From Saprospiraceae bacterium (lineage in GTDB: Bacteria; Bacteroidota; Bacteroidia; Chitinophagales; Saprospiraceae), in the NCBI GenBank assembly GCA_020630435.1, contig JAHDBJ010000033.1, positions 1-52,219 of the forward strand: 52,219 nucleotides of DNA. The letters run 5' to 3'. The notes beneath the pieces are model-generated. The model had not been told where the DNA came from, did not search any database, and saw only the letters and a program-made list of their open reading frames with translations. The translations under genes and the position numbers were made by a program. This document shows, in pieces, positions 36,901 through 45,247 of this stretch (the stretch's first letter is position 1; each line of letters begins with the position of its first letter).

Positions 36901-37863
36901 ATAATCGGCTGCATAGTTTATGATTCGACTTGTCTTTTGTGTGATAAGTTGAACGTCTGTTAAACACCCTTGATAATCTTCTACAATATTTCCGTTTCCT
37001 GCGATGATACCCGCTGATAAATCACCATGAGCGCCATAACTACTATATGTACCGTTAGCATAATTGATAATTCTACCTTTAAAATCGATATGATTACTAA
37101 GTTCTCCTCCATCTCCTAATCCTACAATAACACCATCACCACTTAAATTTCGAGAACCTGCAAAATTTGATGTCAATACATTTATACGATTTCCAGTTGT
37201 AGCTTTTCTTTGTATATAGAGGGGTTCTGGTTCTTCATCTGTAATATCTAAAAAGGCTACTTCAGGCAATTCTAGGAGCAAATTGATCTTATCAAAAGCA
37301 ATTGCGCCGCTTATCATTTTACCGTTTTTTAAATGGTCATATTCGATGTTAATATCATAATCAGAAATGATTTCCTTAATTCTTGAATTAAGAATATTAT
37401 CAAAAAAGACAATTGTTATATCGAGTTGTTTGTGAATATAATTGGAGGGTTTATCTAGTTTTTCTTGTACTGCATTTGATAATTTAAATTGTTTATCAAT
37501 AGGCTGGATAGCCGTTATCTTTAAAGCATTTAATGTTGCTCTGGTGAGTTGTTTTGGAATACTAGCAGAGTAGATATTATGTTGATGGTATTGTAGTAGT
37601 TGTATGTTTAGATTTTGAAGTCGATCTTGTAATTTTTTACTAGGAGGGGCTTGAAATTTAATAAATGTATAATAATGGTTATTATATGTGTTTTTATTAA
37701 ACTTATTTTTATTAAAAAGATAATCTTCAATATTATTTTGTAATAAATTTGGGCGGATCTGCGTTTTTTGATTTGATTGACTATATGACAACTTTGCATA
37801 AAAACAAAAAAACATCATTAGGGGCAATACAAGAGCATTGCCTACAGAGTAGATTTTTCTCAT
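33946..37863 (-). CDS. Secreted subtilisin-like (S8) protease with T9SS type-A tail (paralogue 1)
   Basis: A 1305-residue exported serine protease. The signal peptide (about 1-29, ending SYSQ) is followed by a ~200-residue propeptide-like region and an S8 domain with Asp251 (VGLGDGGE), His279 (GAHGDLSAG) and Ser450 (GGTSAATPA), plus the oxyanion Asn371 in FAGGNAG. After that come a P-domain-like segment (INDLDITITDPNG), fibronectin-type segments (LEYSPDGGSNW), a linker domain LPVELVYFTAQK near 1140 and a type-A sorting tail (VYPNPFAQNE to SGFYYING). The triad is complete, so activity is likely. It is tandem to a similar gene upstream, separated by 485 bp that includes a terminator, so the two are probably expressed separately. 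Confidence 0.88.
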   Translation of the reverse strand: MRKIYSVGNALVLPLMMFFCFYAKLSYSQSNQKTQIRPNLLQNNIEDYLFNKNKFNKNTYNNHYYTFIKFQAPPSKKLQDRLQNLNIQLLQYHQHNIYSASIPKQLTRATLNALKITAIQPIDKQFKLSNAVQEKLDKPSNYIHKQLDITIVFFDNILNSRIKEIISDYDINIEYDHLKNGKMISGAIAFDKINLLLELPEVAFLDITDEEPEPLYIQRKATTGNRINVLTSNFAGSRNLSGDGVIVGLGDGGELSNHIDFKGRIINYANGTYSSYGAHGDLSAGIIAGNGNIVEDYQGCLTDVQLITQKTSRIINYAADYINDHGMVITSNSYGSSITCGNEGSYNYSSQLLDWQMINYSNIVHVFAGGNAGTWDCGIYPVGYNSIMRAYSSAKNVLTVGNVDYNGVVSTYSARGPVADGRLKPEIVSYGQSIISTNRDDWYEQFGGTSAATPAVSATLALIYERYRQLYGGANPKGALVKALACNTANDLGNPGPDFIYGFGGINARQAIESLESDDHYEDEITQGENKQHILSVPAGITKLNVMLYWNDKEAEAYPVKALINDLDITITDPNGNIINPWILDHTPTGVTNNAVRGVDTLNNIEQITIDSPMAGNYTININGSSIPVGSQQYVVTTSKIEEALKLTYPIGGEVFHPNGSVVLRWDAYDNDNEGFKLEYSPDGGSNWVLIKDNYSGSTRHYRWNAPSILSDDVLVRVSRNGNASQSESPFNVLWTPKNFSTKAMCNGDILLEWSSLDYATEYEVFQLGEREMEPIGITSDTSYFVENLTLGEEYWFAVRAKTVNGRYSYRCRALRDTSKNTDICYNGNLELSQIVTPLIGREATSTALSNSEAIAIKIVNKGTITLNHTPISYVLDGIMYQDTCNIPIPEGDSVVHIFQQTADLSVARTYNFDTWLEHKYDNDFSKDSLLEQTIVHLENIPISVPFLLDFENVTPQTHTEESIGIADLDCLDYEKVGTGVLEVSTNPGILPTDNNFLSLSPSSDADTNEAIFTFNLSNISLMNLILQFKYDHFTQDDSNVDRVWIRGSDTDPWVELYEIPKTSGWIQAPNLFTTAILNSVGQTQTSSFQVKFVQSGSDELRLDDIMLIDAAELPVELVYFTAQKTANDVLLKWETASELNNDFFEVQVARSEEDFAKNNFEIIGIVNGNGTTSVTQSYYFADTEKFKHGVRYYRLKQVDFDGAFEYSPILPVHFEKVKITTRVYPNPFAQNEVFLYFDETEEKILDIKILNNRGFVIKTFNQPIPAGQTTFRISFEEDLPSGFYYINGMFGKERFARKLIKERS

Positions 37864-38348
37864 AGGAACATATATAAGTTAAGATATTATCTTCGATATG
37901 CTGTGTCGTTTGGTTCTCCCCGTTTTATGTGTTTACTATATTGTATTGTAAGAAACACACAGCATTTTAATGAAGAATTGCAAAAGATAGTATGGTTACT
38001 CCTTATGTTTAAGCAAAAGCCTTGCCAAATATTAAATTGCAGGGATTAGAACAAGGGCATAACTTTTCTATTGGTTTTTGGAAAAACTCCAAATTTTTAC
38101 AGATTTGAGGATACATTTTCCTATATATTATTTGAAAACATAATTTTTAAATGCCTTCTAAATCTGGTCTCTTGATACAAAAATGAAATTATTCAATTTT
38201 TATTTATAAATAAAAAAGCAGCGCCTCTGGGTAAAGACACTGCTGAGTAAATGGATATTGAAAAATAATATTTTAAAGGTATCAAAATCAACTCCTTTGT
38301 ATAATTCAACCTGTTTTTTACAAAGTAAAGTTAATTTTGACGTCTTAA
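37864..38348. other. 485-bp intergenic region between the two protease genes
   Basis: Carries the terminator of the upstream protease gene (38210-38245) and the promoter/leader of the downstream one. Near the leader, ATGCTGTGT at 37898-37906 can pair with ACACACAGCAT at 37955-37965, with a large loop. The stretch 37990-38200 has no ORF, repeat copy or RNA gene that I can support. Confidence 0.5.
38210..38245 (-). terminator. Rho-independent terminator after the 38349-42284 protease gene
   Basis: On the minus strand AGCAGTGTC pairs with GGCGCTGCT around a loop of about 10 nt, followed by TTTTTTATTTA. It lies about 105 bp after the stop codon, leaving a long 3' untranslated region. Confidence 0.8.
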
Positions 38349-41300
38349 TTATTTCTTGATTATTTTGTGGGAGAAAGTTTTTTGCCCTAGTTTTATATAT
38401 AAAACATATATTCCTGCTGTCAATTTATCTTCAAAATCTACTTGAATCAATTGTTTCCCTTCTATAACGTCTACTGTTGTGCTTTGTTGTAGGCTACCAT
38501 TCAAATCAACGATATTTAAAATTGCAGTTTGCTCTTGTTTACTTTGAATATTTACGTTAAGTGTTTTACCAAATAAAGGATTTGGAAAAATATCGACATA
38601 GGCCTGATACTCAAATTCTACACTTACGATAGGGCTGTACTCATAGGCACCATCAAAATCATTTTGCTTCAATCTATAGTATATTGTTCCTGATTGGCTA
38701 GGGTTATTGTCAACGAAAGTATAATCAATAGATTCAGTAGTTGTCCCTGCACCATTAACAATGCCAATTGTTTGGAATTGTCCGTTTTGAAGTGCTTCAC
38801 CATCTACAGCTACTTGTACTTCAAAATAGTCATTGTTTAATTCACTTTTAGTATTCCATTCTAATAAAACTTTATCCTCTTTAGTTTTCTTTGCTCTAAA
38901 ATAGGTCAGTTCTACTGGTAATTCTCCACCGTCAAATAATTCTATTTCATCAATTTCAATTCCAGTACTTCCAGATTGTTCAATTTTAAGTTGAAAACTA
39001 GAAGTCAAGATTTGATGGTTTTCGTCCAATACTGCACCAATATTAATATCTGTTAAGTTATTCCATTCTTGACTATCACTAAAGGTTAAGACTTTCAACC
39101 AAGGATCGGTATCGCTTCCCCTAGCATATAAGTCATTTGATCCAATATTTATTGTAGTTGAACTTTGTTCTTCGATAGAAGGAGTTCTATATTTTACACG
39201 ACCTCCAATATTAATTAATTTATTTTCAGATTGATTAGAAGTGATAACCAACTGGTTAATGACACTAGATGCTGATTTGTTTGTCTGACCTATTAATAGG
39301 CTTCTGTCTACACTACCTTCTTCAATACTTAAAGCACCATTGGAGACGTTGAAATAATCTAAAAATTGTGCACCTTCCAGGCCAACAATATCTTCAGAAT
39401 AGTTACCAATTTTTAAACCAGAGAAAGAAAATAGTTGTGGTAAAGTAACGGTAGGGTTTGCTATTTGTTTAACTGCTACATCAATAGTATCTTGGCTTAA
39501 ATCAGTATCTCCTTCCAATGCTATCCATGTACTTAACTTATATTCTTTTGCTATAGAAAAATCCGCTTTAGCTGTAAAAGTATAAGTATCTTGTTCACCT
39601 ACACCAATACTTCCTGTATACATTTCTGAGACAACAGCTCCATCTATATCATAATATACTGGAATATTACTGATATTTTCACTACTATTATTTTGTATTA
39701 CAATACTAATGTTTTCGTTAGCTGATAATGCTAAAGAAGTATATTCTCTACCGATTGTATTTACTTCAATATTTATCAATCTTGCGTCTAAAGATGGTGT
39801 ACAAGGAGTAGCATCTGTTGTGATTTTTTTAGCAATTGCTCTTAGACTTTTTTGTCCTCGTTCAGAGATTGCTCTAATGGTAAACCAATAATCAGTACCA
39901 ACCTGGAAATTATCGGAGACCAATAACTCGTTTTTTGTTGTATTTCCTATGACTTGCCATTCCATATTTTTATATATTAAGACTTCATAGCTTTTTGCAA
40001 AGTCGAGTTTATCCCATGAAACTAGGATTTTTGAACTACATTGGGTACTCAAGTTAACTGCGGGGCGAGGCAAAATGCTTGTAGGAATATCATTAGTGTC
40101 ATAATTGGATGAGTTCCTTCTTGAAATCCTAAATATTACATTATCTGAAATATCAGTTGCTAAAGTTGAAAATGGATAGATTCTCAAATCACTAGGAATA
40201 TCATCTCTTACGACTCTCCAACTTGCTCCACCATTAATTGAGTATTCTAATTTGAATGGATCTGTAGAATCTTCAGCAGCTTCCCAGTAGACTGAAACGG
40301 GTGCATCTGTTAATATTGCCTCTCCTCCAATTGGATAAGTTAATTCAATTTGAGGTTTAATAAAATGATATGATATGAAATAATCTTGGTTCTTTTCATT
40401 TGTTGGAAACACTTTTCCTTTTATTCTAATAGTATAATTTCCACTTACAGGTGTTTTTATAGTCACTTGTTCTATATTATTTAAGTTATCTTCTCCTCTA
40501 ACTGCAGGGGCAGTTACATTACTTGGAGTAGTATCTAATACCCATGGTAAGTATATTTCTCCATTAGGGGTGATCACTTCTAAGTTTAGGTCATTTATTA
40601 GTGCTTTTGTAGGATAAGACTCTGCTTGTACATCATGCCAATAGAGCATAACTTTTAATTCAGAAACTCCTGCAGGCACGTTGATGGTATGTGCATCTGG
40701 TGCATCATTTTCAGAAATACTATCTTCAATATATTCTCCATTAATAATTCCGTCTACCGCTCTTTTCGCATTTATAATTCCAAAGCCATATCCAAAATCA
40801 GGACCATAGTTGCCATCGTCATCTGCTGTATTACAAGCGATTGCTTTAATTAAACCGCTTTTAGGATTACTTCCATTATTAAGCTGCCTATACTTTTGAA
40901 TTAATAGGGCTAATGTTCCTGTGACAGAAGGGGTAGCCATACTCGTCCCTAAAGACCAAAAATAGTTATAATTACGACCAGTAGAAATTACATTGTCACC
41001 TACCCCCATAATTTCAGGCTTTAACCTACCATCTTTTACAGGGCCTTTGCCCGACCAGCTGTTAATGTGCCTATGATGACTTACTGAACCAACAGTTAAT
41101 GCATTTTTAGAAGCGGCATAGGCTCTTAAAATATTTCCATAAGTCCTTTCAAAACCTTCACAGTTTGTATCTCCATAATTTCCAGAAGCAAATACATGGA
41201 TAACATCCTCTAATTCTCTGGTCATATGATCTATATTAGAACTAGAATAGTTATAGTCTCCAAAAGTACCACATTTAGAACTGCTACCATAGGAGTTATT

Positions 41301-42284
41301 AGTTATGACCATTCCATGGTCTCTTACATAATCTCTTGTATAAGTAATAATTTTACTTGTTTTTTGTGAAAGCAGCGTACTCTTAGGCGCCATTCCTGCG
41401 TGCATTTCATCAACAATTCCAGCTCCCCCTATCGTTCCATGTACATGGTCACCGTGTTCACCAAACGAACTGTAGTAACCGTCAGCTTTATTGATAACCC
41501 TTCCATCAAAGTCTAGATGGTTGCCTAATTCTCCTGCATCACCAACACCAATTACAACACCTTCTCCATTTAGATTGTACCCCCCTGCAATATTAGCGTT
41601 TAGTAGGTTAACTCTTTGAGTTCCACGATTTTCCCAGTTTAGAGGAATATCTGCTCCCTGATGAGATTCAATAAAAGAAACAATAGGAAGTGCTGCTAGA
41701 GCTTTCACCTTTGAAAGAGCTATTTGACCAACTATCTGTTTGCCTCCCATTAAGTCTTCAGCTATTCTTTTGACACCTATCTTTGACAATTCATTTTCTA
41801 TATCTTCTATACTAACTTTGTCATAAAAAGAGATGACAATATTTACTTTTCCCTTTTCTGTTGTAGCCCAATCAGGAATATTATTATTACGAATGTCGGT
41901 GGACAATTTCAAATTACTATAATCACTAGTCATATTTTTAATTTCTAATGATTTTAGTACTTCTAAATTCGTATTATTAGGGATGCTTAAAGTATAAAGC
42001 TCACCACCATGATATTCAAGGATTTCTATTTTTTGATTTTTTAATTTTTTAATCAATTCTTTACTAGGAATTTTTCCAAACTCCACCATTGTGAAATGAT
42101 TATTATTATAAATATTCTTTTTTGAATTTTTATAAAAAGTCAAAATATCATCTTGCTTAGTTCCTTGAAATATTTCTTTCGCCTGAATCCCTCTAGGGAT
42201 TGACTGTCCGTTAGCTGTAAATATCACCAGCCCAAGTGATAATACTAACATTATTTTCTTAATAGTCCATTTACTCAATAACAT
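38349..42284 (-). CDS. Secreted subtilisin-like (S8) protease with T9SS type-A tail (paralogue 2)
   Basis: A 1311-residue paralogue of the neighbouring protease. Signal peptide to about residue 27 (FTANGQ). S8 triad: Asp249 (GVGDAGELGNHLDF), His277 (FGEHGDHVHG) and Ser448 (LGTSMATPS), with Asn369 in FASGNYG. The same downstream order is seen: a P-domain-like INDLNLEVITPNG region, LEYSINGGASW, a fibronectin-like VSWDKLDFAKSYEV, an LPVELTYFRAKK linker and the IFPNPLFGKTLN type-A tail. It differs most from paralogue 1 in the propeptide and in the region at about 850-1130. Substrate unknown. It begins a transcript with a long AT-rich upstream region (42285-42775). Confidence 0.88.
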   Translation of the reverse strand: MLLSKWTIKKIMLVLSLGLVIFTANGQSIPRGIQAKEIFQGTKQDDILTFYKNSKKNIYNNNHFTMVEFGKIPSKELIKKLKNQKIEILEYHGGELYTLSIPNNTNLEVLKSLEIKNMTSDYSNLKLSTDIRNNNIPDWATTEKGKVNIVISFYDKVSIEDIENELSKIGVKRIAEDLMGGKQIVGQIALSKVKALAALPIVSFIESHQGADIPLNWENRGTQRVNLLNANIAGGYNLNGEGVVIGVGDAGELGNHLDFDGRVINKADGYYSSFGEHGDHVHGTIGGAGIVDEMHAGMAPKSTLLSQKTSKIITYTRDYVRDHGMVITNNSYGSSSKCGTFGDYNYSSSNIDHMTRELEDVIHVFASGNYGDTNCEGFERTYGNILRAYAASKNALTVGSVSHHRHINSWSGKGPVKDGRLKPEIMGVGDNVISTGRNYNYFWSLGTSMATPSVTGTLALLIQKYRQLNNGSNPKSGLIKAIACNTADDDGNYGPDFGYGFGIINAKRAVDGIINGEYIEDSISENDAPDAHTINVPAGVSELKVMLYWHDVQAESYPTKALINDLNLEVITPNGEIYLPWVLDTTPSNVTAPAVRGEDNLNNIEQVTIKTPVSGNYTIRIKGKVFPTNEKNQDYFISYHFIKPQIELTYPIGGEAILTDAPVSVYWEAAEDSTDPFKLEYSINGGASWRVVRDDIPSDLRIYPFSTLATDISDNVIFRISRRNSSNYDTNDIPTSILPRPAVNLSTQCSSKILVSWDKLDFAKSYEVLIYKNMEWQVIGNTTKNELLVSDNFQVGTDYWFTIRAISERGQKSLRAIAKKITTDATPCTPSLDARLINIEVNTIGREYTSLALSANENISIVIQNNSSENISNIPVYYDIDGAVVSEMYTGSIGVGEQDTYTFTAKADFSIAKEYKLSTWIALEGDTDLSQDTIDVAVKQIANPTVTLPQLFSFSGLKIGNYSEDIVGLEGAQFLDYFNVSNGALSIEEGSVDRSLLIGQTNKSASSVINQLVITSNQSENKLINIGGRVKYRTPSIEEQSSTTINIGSNDLYARGSDTDPWLKVLTFSDSQEWNNLTDINIGAVLDENHQILTSSFQLKIEQSGSTGIEIDEIELFDGGELPVELTYFRAKKTKEDKVLLEWNTKSELNNDYFEVQVAVDGEALQNGQFQTIGIVNGAGTTTESIDYTFVDNNPSQSGTIYYRLKQNDFDGAYEYSPIVSVEFEYQAYVDIFPNPLFGKTLNVNIQSKQEQTAILNIVDLNGSLQQSTTVDVIEGKQLIQVDFEDKLTAGIYVLYIKLGQKTFSHKIIKK

Positions 42285-42775
42285 AGTGTATTAATTTATA
42301 GGTTATTTTTGGTTACCTAAATACATTGAAATACAACCCTTTACTATGTAAAGGCAATGCAGATTCATGATTGTATTTATTAAAGTTTTATAAGAATTGG
42401 TTTCCTTTATTGTGCAAACACATGGCAATCTATATCTCTATAATAATTGTGCCAAACACATGGCAATGTATGTCTCTAATACCCTTAAAGAATAGCACTA
42501 AAATGTAAAAAAGTGACATGAAATATTATTTGAATATGAAAAAAAGGAATAGAAAGGTATTATTGTATTTTTATAAAAAACTGGGAATCAGTATGGAAAA
42601 ATATTGAATGTAAATCAAAAAAATGAAAAGCGTGACACAAAGAATCAAGGAAAATTCCGTTTTTTAAGGATATTTTTTTTAAAAAAAGTGTAATTTTTTT
42701 TAAAAAATTAACACTAAGTACATTTTTATCTAAAATAATGCTACCTTAATTGATAGTTATTTTGAATAAATTAAT
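42285..42775. other. 491-bp divergent intergenic region
   Basis: Lies between the protease gene (minus) and guanine deaminase (plus), so it should contain two promoters. A near-direct repeat with CAAACACATGGCAAT in both units occurs at about 42411-42440 and 42449-42478. A small CTTTAC/GTAAAG hairpin lies near 42338. Around 42655-42710 there are long T and A runs that could form a very AT-rich hairpin. No ORF or RNA gene is convincing, and no palindromic repeat copy is present. Confidence 0.5.
42411..42478. repeat. Short tandem-like direct repeat, two ~30-bp units
   Basis: Units at 42411-42440 and 42449-42478 share TGTGC, AAACACATGGCAAT and TCTCTA with a few substitutions, spaced by 8 bp. They lie about 130-190 bp upstream of the protease gene start (minus strand). 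They might be paired protein-binding sites, but no role is shown. Confidence 0.6.
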
Positions 42776-43246
42776 ATGGATAATAAAGAATTAATGCGGA
42801 AAGCAATCGAGCTTTCTATAAAAGGTATGCTTGCTAATGAAGGAGGTCCTTTTGGTGCAATTGTTGTAAAAGATGGAAAAATTGTAGGAAAAGGAAACAA
42901 TAAGGTCTCTTCTACAAATGATCCTACGGCTCATGCGGAGGTTGTAGCTATTAGAGATGCTTGCAAAAACCTTAATACATTTCAATTAGACGATTGTGAT
43001 ATATATACCTCTTGCGAACCTTGCCCAATGTGTCTAGGAGCTATTTATTGGGCTAGACCTCGTAAGGTGTTCTACGCTTGCACAAAAAAAGATGCAGCAG
43101 CCATTGGTTTTGATGATGATTTCATCTATAAAGAACTTGAAATTCCGATGAAGGACAGAAAAATACCTTTTGTACAGTTGTTACAGAATGAGGGGATTAA
43201 AGCTTTTCAAATGTGGGAAAGTAAAGAAGATAAGACAGAATATTAG
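42776..43246 (+). CDS. guaD: Guanine deaminase (cytidine-deaminase-fold type)
   Basis: Zinc enzyme (156 residues) converting guanine to xanthine in purine catabolism. Zinc-site residues are His53 and catalytic Glu55 in DPTAHAEVVAI, and Cys83 and Cys86 in EPCPMCLGAI. The pattern GGPFGAIVVKDG, SSTNDPTAHAEV, then QLDDCDIYTSCEPCPMC, then GFDDDFIYKE is close to Bacillus subtilis GuaD along the whole length, which separates it from the tRNA adenosine deaminases of the same fold. The ATG at 42776 fits the family N-terminus. It appears monocistronic, about 340 bp before the exonuclease gene. With amn and the Fcy1-type enzyme it is the third base-salvage gene in the window. Confidence 0.9.
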   Translation: MDNKELMRKAIELSIKGMLANEGGPFGAIVVKDGKIVGKGNNKVSSTNDPTAHAEVVAIRDACKNLNTFQLDDCDIYTSCEPCPMCLGAIYWARPRKVFYACTKKDAAAIGFDDDFIYKELEIPMKDRKIPFVQLLQNEGIKAFQMWESKEDKTEY

Positions 43247-43588
43247 ATCATAAATATTGACAGGGCAGTTTTTTAAACGTCTTGATAGGTTATAAAATAA
43301 TCTTTAAATGAGTTTTCCTTTTTTATCTGAGTCATATGCACTAAAGAAATGACTTGATCTTCTTTTTACCTCCAAAAGCGAATTTTAAAACTGCTCAATT
43401 ATTTATTAGCCATTGTACCTCAATATTTCAAGCTAATTCTTTTCATCGTAGCTAAGGTTACGAAAAAAGGATGGAGTTTCATATTGATATACAGGACTTA
43501 TGACTAAAATAAACCTTGATTATTAAACAACGTCTTAAACAAATTTGTAGAATAATAAAACCACACAAACTTTTAACACTACTACTTT
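43247..43588. other. 342-bp intergenic region with two palindromic segments
   Basis: Between guaD and the exonuclease gene. At about 43266-43397 there is an imperfect palindrome with ends GGCAGTTTTTTAAA and TTTTAAAACTGCTC and centre AGTCAT/ATGACT. It is followed directly by copy F of the ~160-bp repeat (43383-43534). No gene is visible. Confidence 0.5.
43383..43534. repeat. Palindromic repeat, copy F (left end degraded)
   Basis: Closely related to copies A and C: TCATCGTAGCTAAGGTTACG is the core (compare CATAGCTAAGACTACG), and the right end reads ACCTTGATTATTAAACAACG. The left terminal motif GAAGTTGTT is missing, apparently overwritten by or merged with the neighbouring palindrome at 43266-43397. 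It ends about 55 bp before the exonuclease ATG. Confidence 0.7.
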
Positions 43589-44401
43589 ATGACTTTCAAA
43601 TTAGAGCGGGATATTGTATTTTTTGATATTGAATCGACGGGACTAAATGTCTTACGAGATCGAATCGTTCAAATCGCACTTGTCAAATATTTTAAAAATG
43701 GCTCTCCTCCTGAAGAAAAGTCTTACCTTATTAATCCAGGGATTCCTATTTCGATTGAAGCGATGAACGTCCATGGTATCACGCCAAAAGATGTGGCTCG
43801 AAAACCTACTTTTCAAATGGTGGCGCAGGAGATTTATGATTTTATTGGAAATGCCGATTTAGGGGGCTATAACTCTAATCGATTTGATGTGCCTATGTTA
43901 ATGGAAGAATTTGATAGGGCAGGGATTGAGTTTACAGTATCCAAAAGAAGGTTGATTGATGTTCAACGCATTTTCTACAAAATGGAGCCTCGTACACTTC
44001 GAGCTGCGTTAAGATTCTATTGTGATAAAAAATTAGAGGATGCCCATGATGCACTAGCTGATGTAAGGGCAACTGTTGATGTATTTCGAGGACAACTTAA
44101 AATGTACGAAAATGTTGATTTAATTGATGAAAATGATGAAATTATCGAAAAACCCATTCGAAATGATATGAAAGCCATTCATGATTTTATTAATGATTTG
44201 AATACATTGGATGCTACTCAACGGTTAAAGTTAAATCAGGATGGTGTAGCAGTATTTAATTTTGGAAAATATATCAATCAGCCAGTAGGGGAAGTGCTTT
44301 CTAAAGATAAGCAATACTACAATTGGATCTTACATAAAGAATTTTCAGCTCAAGTTAAGCAACTCGTCAAACAAATTGTCAAGGATTATGAACAATCTTA
44401 A
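43589..44401 (+). CDS. DEDDh 3'-5' exonuclease, DnaQ/ExoX-like
   Basis: Exonuclease of 270 residues. The catalytic set is complete: Asp13 and Glu15 in FFDIESTGL, Asp100 in NSNRFD, and His153 and Asp158 in DAHDALADVR (DEDDh type). The C-terminal segment FNFGKYINQPVGEVL, then YYNWILHKEF matches the small ExoX-like C-terminal module. It therefore resembles stand-alone exonuclease X-type repair nucleases more than the epsilon subunit of polymerase III. The ATG at 43589 is preceded by a ~50-bp leader after a palindromic repeat copy. No operon partner is evident. The exact role (mismatch repair, recombination or RNA turnover) is open. Confidence 0.85.
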   Translation: MTFKLERDIVFFDIESTGLNVLRDRIVQIALVKYFKNGSPPEEKSYLINPGIPISIEAMNVHGITPKDVARKPTFQMVAQEIYDFIGNADLGGYNSNRFDVPMLMEEFDRAGIEFTVSKRRLIDVQRIFYKMEPRTLRAALRFYCDKKLEDAHDALADVRATVDVFRGQLKMYENVDLIDENDEIIEKPIRNDMKAIHDFINDLNTLDATQRLKLNQDGVAVFNFGKYINQPVGEVLSKDKQYYNWILHKEFSAQVKQLVKQIVKDYEQS

Positions 44402-44511
44402 TGCACTTCAAATAGTAATTTAAACGATCATAAGCTCTCATCTTTTTAATCTATCGTATAAATTTCTTAATCTTTTGTTAAAAAATATTTTTAATAAGGG
44501 GATTAAAACGT

Positions 44512-44554
44512 AGTGGCTGTCTATATACCGACAGCACTTAAAAAGGAATATTCC
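44512..44554. promoter_or_regulatory. Hairpin plus palindrome upstream of the Rieske gene
   Basis: AGTGGCTGTC at 44512-44521 pairs with GACAGCACTT at 44530-44539, and a perfect palindrome GGAATATTCC follows at 44545-44554. Both lie about 70-115 bp before the Rieske ATG. They might be the exonuclease transcript's terminator (the hairpin is followed by A rather than T, so it is weak on the plus strand) or an operator. Confidence 0.4.
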
Positions 44555-44626
44555 TATATTTATATTAAAATCGATGAATGATTAAAAATAAACACTCCTT
44601 TTTAAATTTTTAAAAAACAACTACTT

Positions 44627-45037
44627 ATGACCAGAAAAGAGTTTTTAGAGAAATTAGGATTAGGTGCTGCTTTTGCCTTGACAGCTACCTGTTTAGGCAG
44701 TTGTGGGAAAGATTCGACAGTAAGCCCTACTGCAGATGTAGATTTTACCTTAAATCTATTAGATAATGCCAATACGGCACTACAAAACCCTGGAGGATAC
44801 CTCATTAGGGATCGTGTAGTCATAGCCCGAACGAATGATAATGAATTTGTCGCAGCAACTCAAGTATGTAGCCATGAAAACCTAGCAGAGATAATTTACC
44901 TTCAAGGAGAATGGTTTTGTACAGCTCATGATGCTCGATTTGATCTTAATGGTCAAGGACTTAATGCGAATGGTAGTAGAGGGCTAACAATTTATAATAC
45001 AAGTCTAAATAGTGATATACTTAGAGTGTTTTCTTAA
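44627..45037 (+). CDS. Small exported Rieske [2Fe-2S] protein
   Basis: A 136-residue protein with a Rieske iron-sulfur centre: Cys81 and His83 in QVCSHENL, Cys98 and His101 in FCTAHDARF, correctly spaced for a 2Fe-2S cluster. The N-terminus MTRKEFLEKLGLGAAF is followed by a hydrophobic stretch and a lipobox-like LGSC (Cys26), so it is probably a lipid-anchored periplasmic or outer-membrane electron carrier; no twin Arg is present. It precedes the thioredoxin/ApbE/DUF4266/DUF3570 operon by 210 bp that contain a palindromic repeat copy, so a functional link to that redox operon is possible but not shown. The ligands for the cluster are all present. Confidence 0.85.
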   Translation: MTRKEFLEKLGLGAAFALTATCLGSCGKDSTVSPTADVDFTLNLLDNANTALQNPGGYLIRDRVVIARTNDNEFVAATQVCSHENLAEIIYLQGEWFCTAHDARFDLNGQGLNANGSRGLTIYNTSLNSDILRVFS

Positions 45038-45060
45038 TAAATAATCATCCCTATTCACTA

Positions 45061-45221
45061 AGTAATGACAAAAAAACAACTTGAATAGTTACCTAATAAT
45101 CTTTTGTTTCAATACTTCGTTAAAAATACTCGTCGATGTTAGGCATCGCCTGCGTTTTTTGCCTCGCCTTGAAACGATACATATATTTCTAAATTGTTCA
45201 ACTTATTATTTGGTCATTACT
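45061..45221. repeat. 161-bp palindromic repeat, copy H (third terminus type)
   Basis: Starts AGTAATGACAAA and ends TTTGGTCATTACT, and the ends pair over about 30 bp with gaps. The arms pair internally (GTTTCAATAC against GCCTTGAAAC). The core TCGATGTTAGGCATCG is the counterpart of GATAGCTAAGGCTATC in copy E. It is the same length as copies B and C despite having different termini. It lies between the Rieske gene and the thioredoxin-like gene. Confidence 0.75.
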
Positions 45222-45247
45222 AACTTTTATAATTAAAAAAATAATAC

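Noticed and set aside
42655-42720. AT-rich stretch resembling an origin or terminator
   Set aside because: Only runs of T and A; no DnaA boxes or GC stem were seen.
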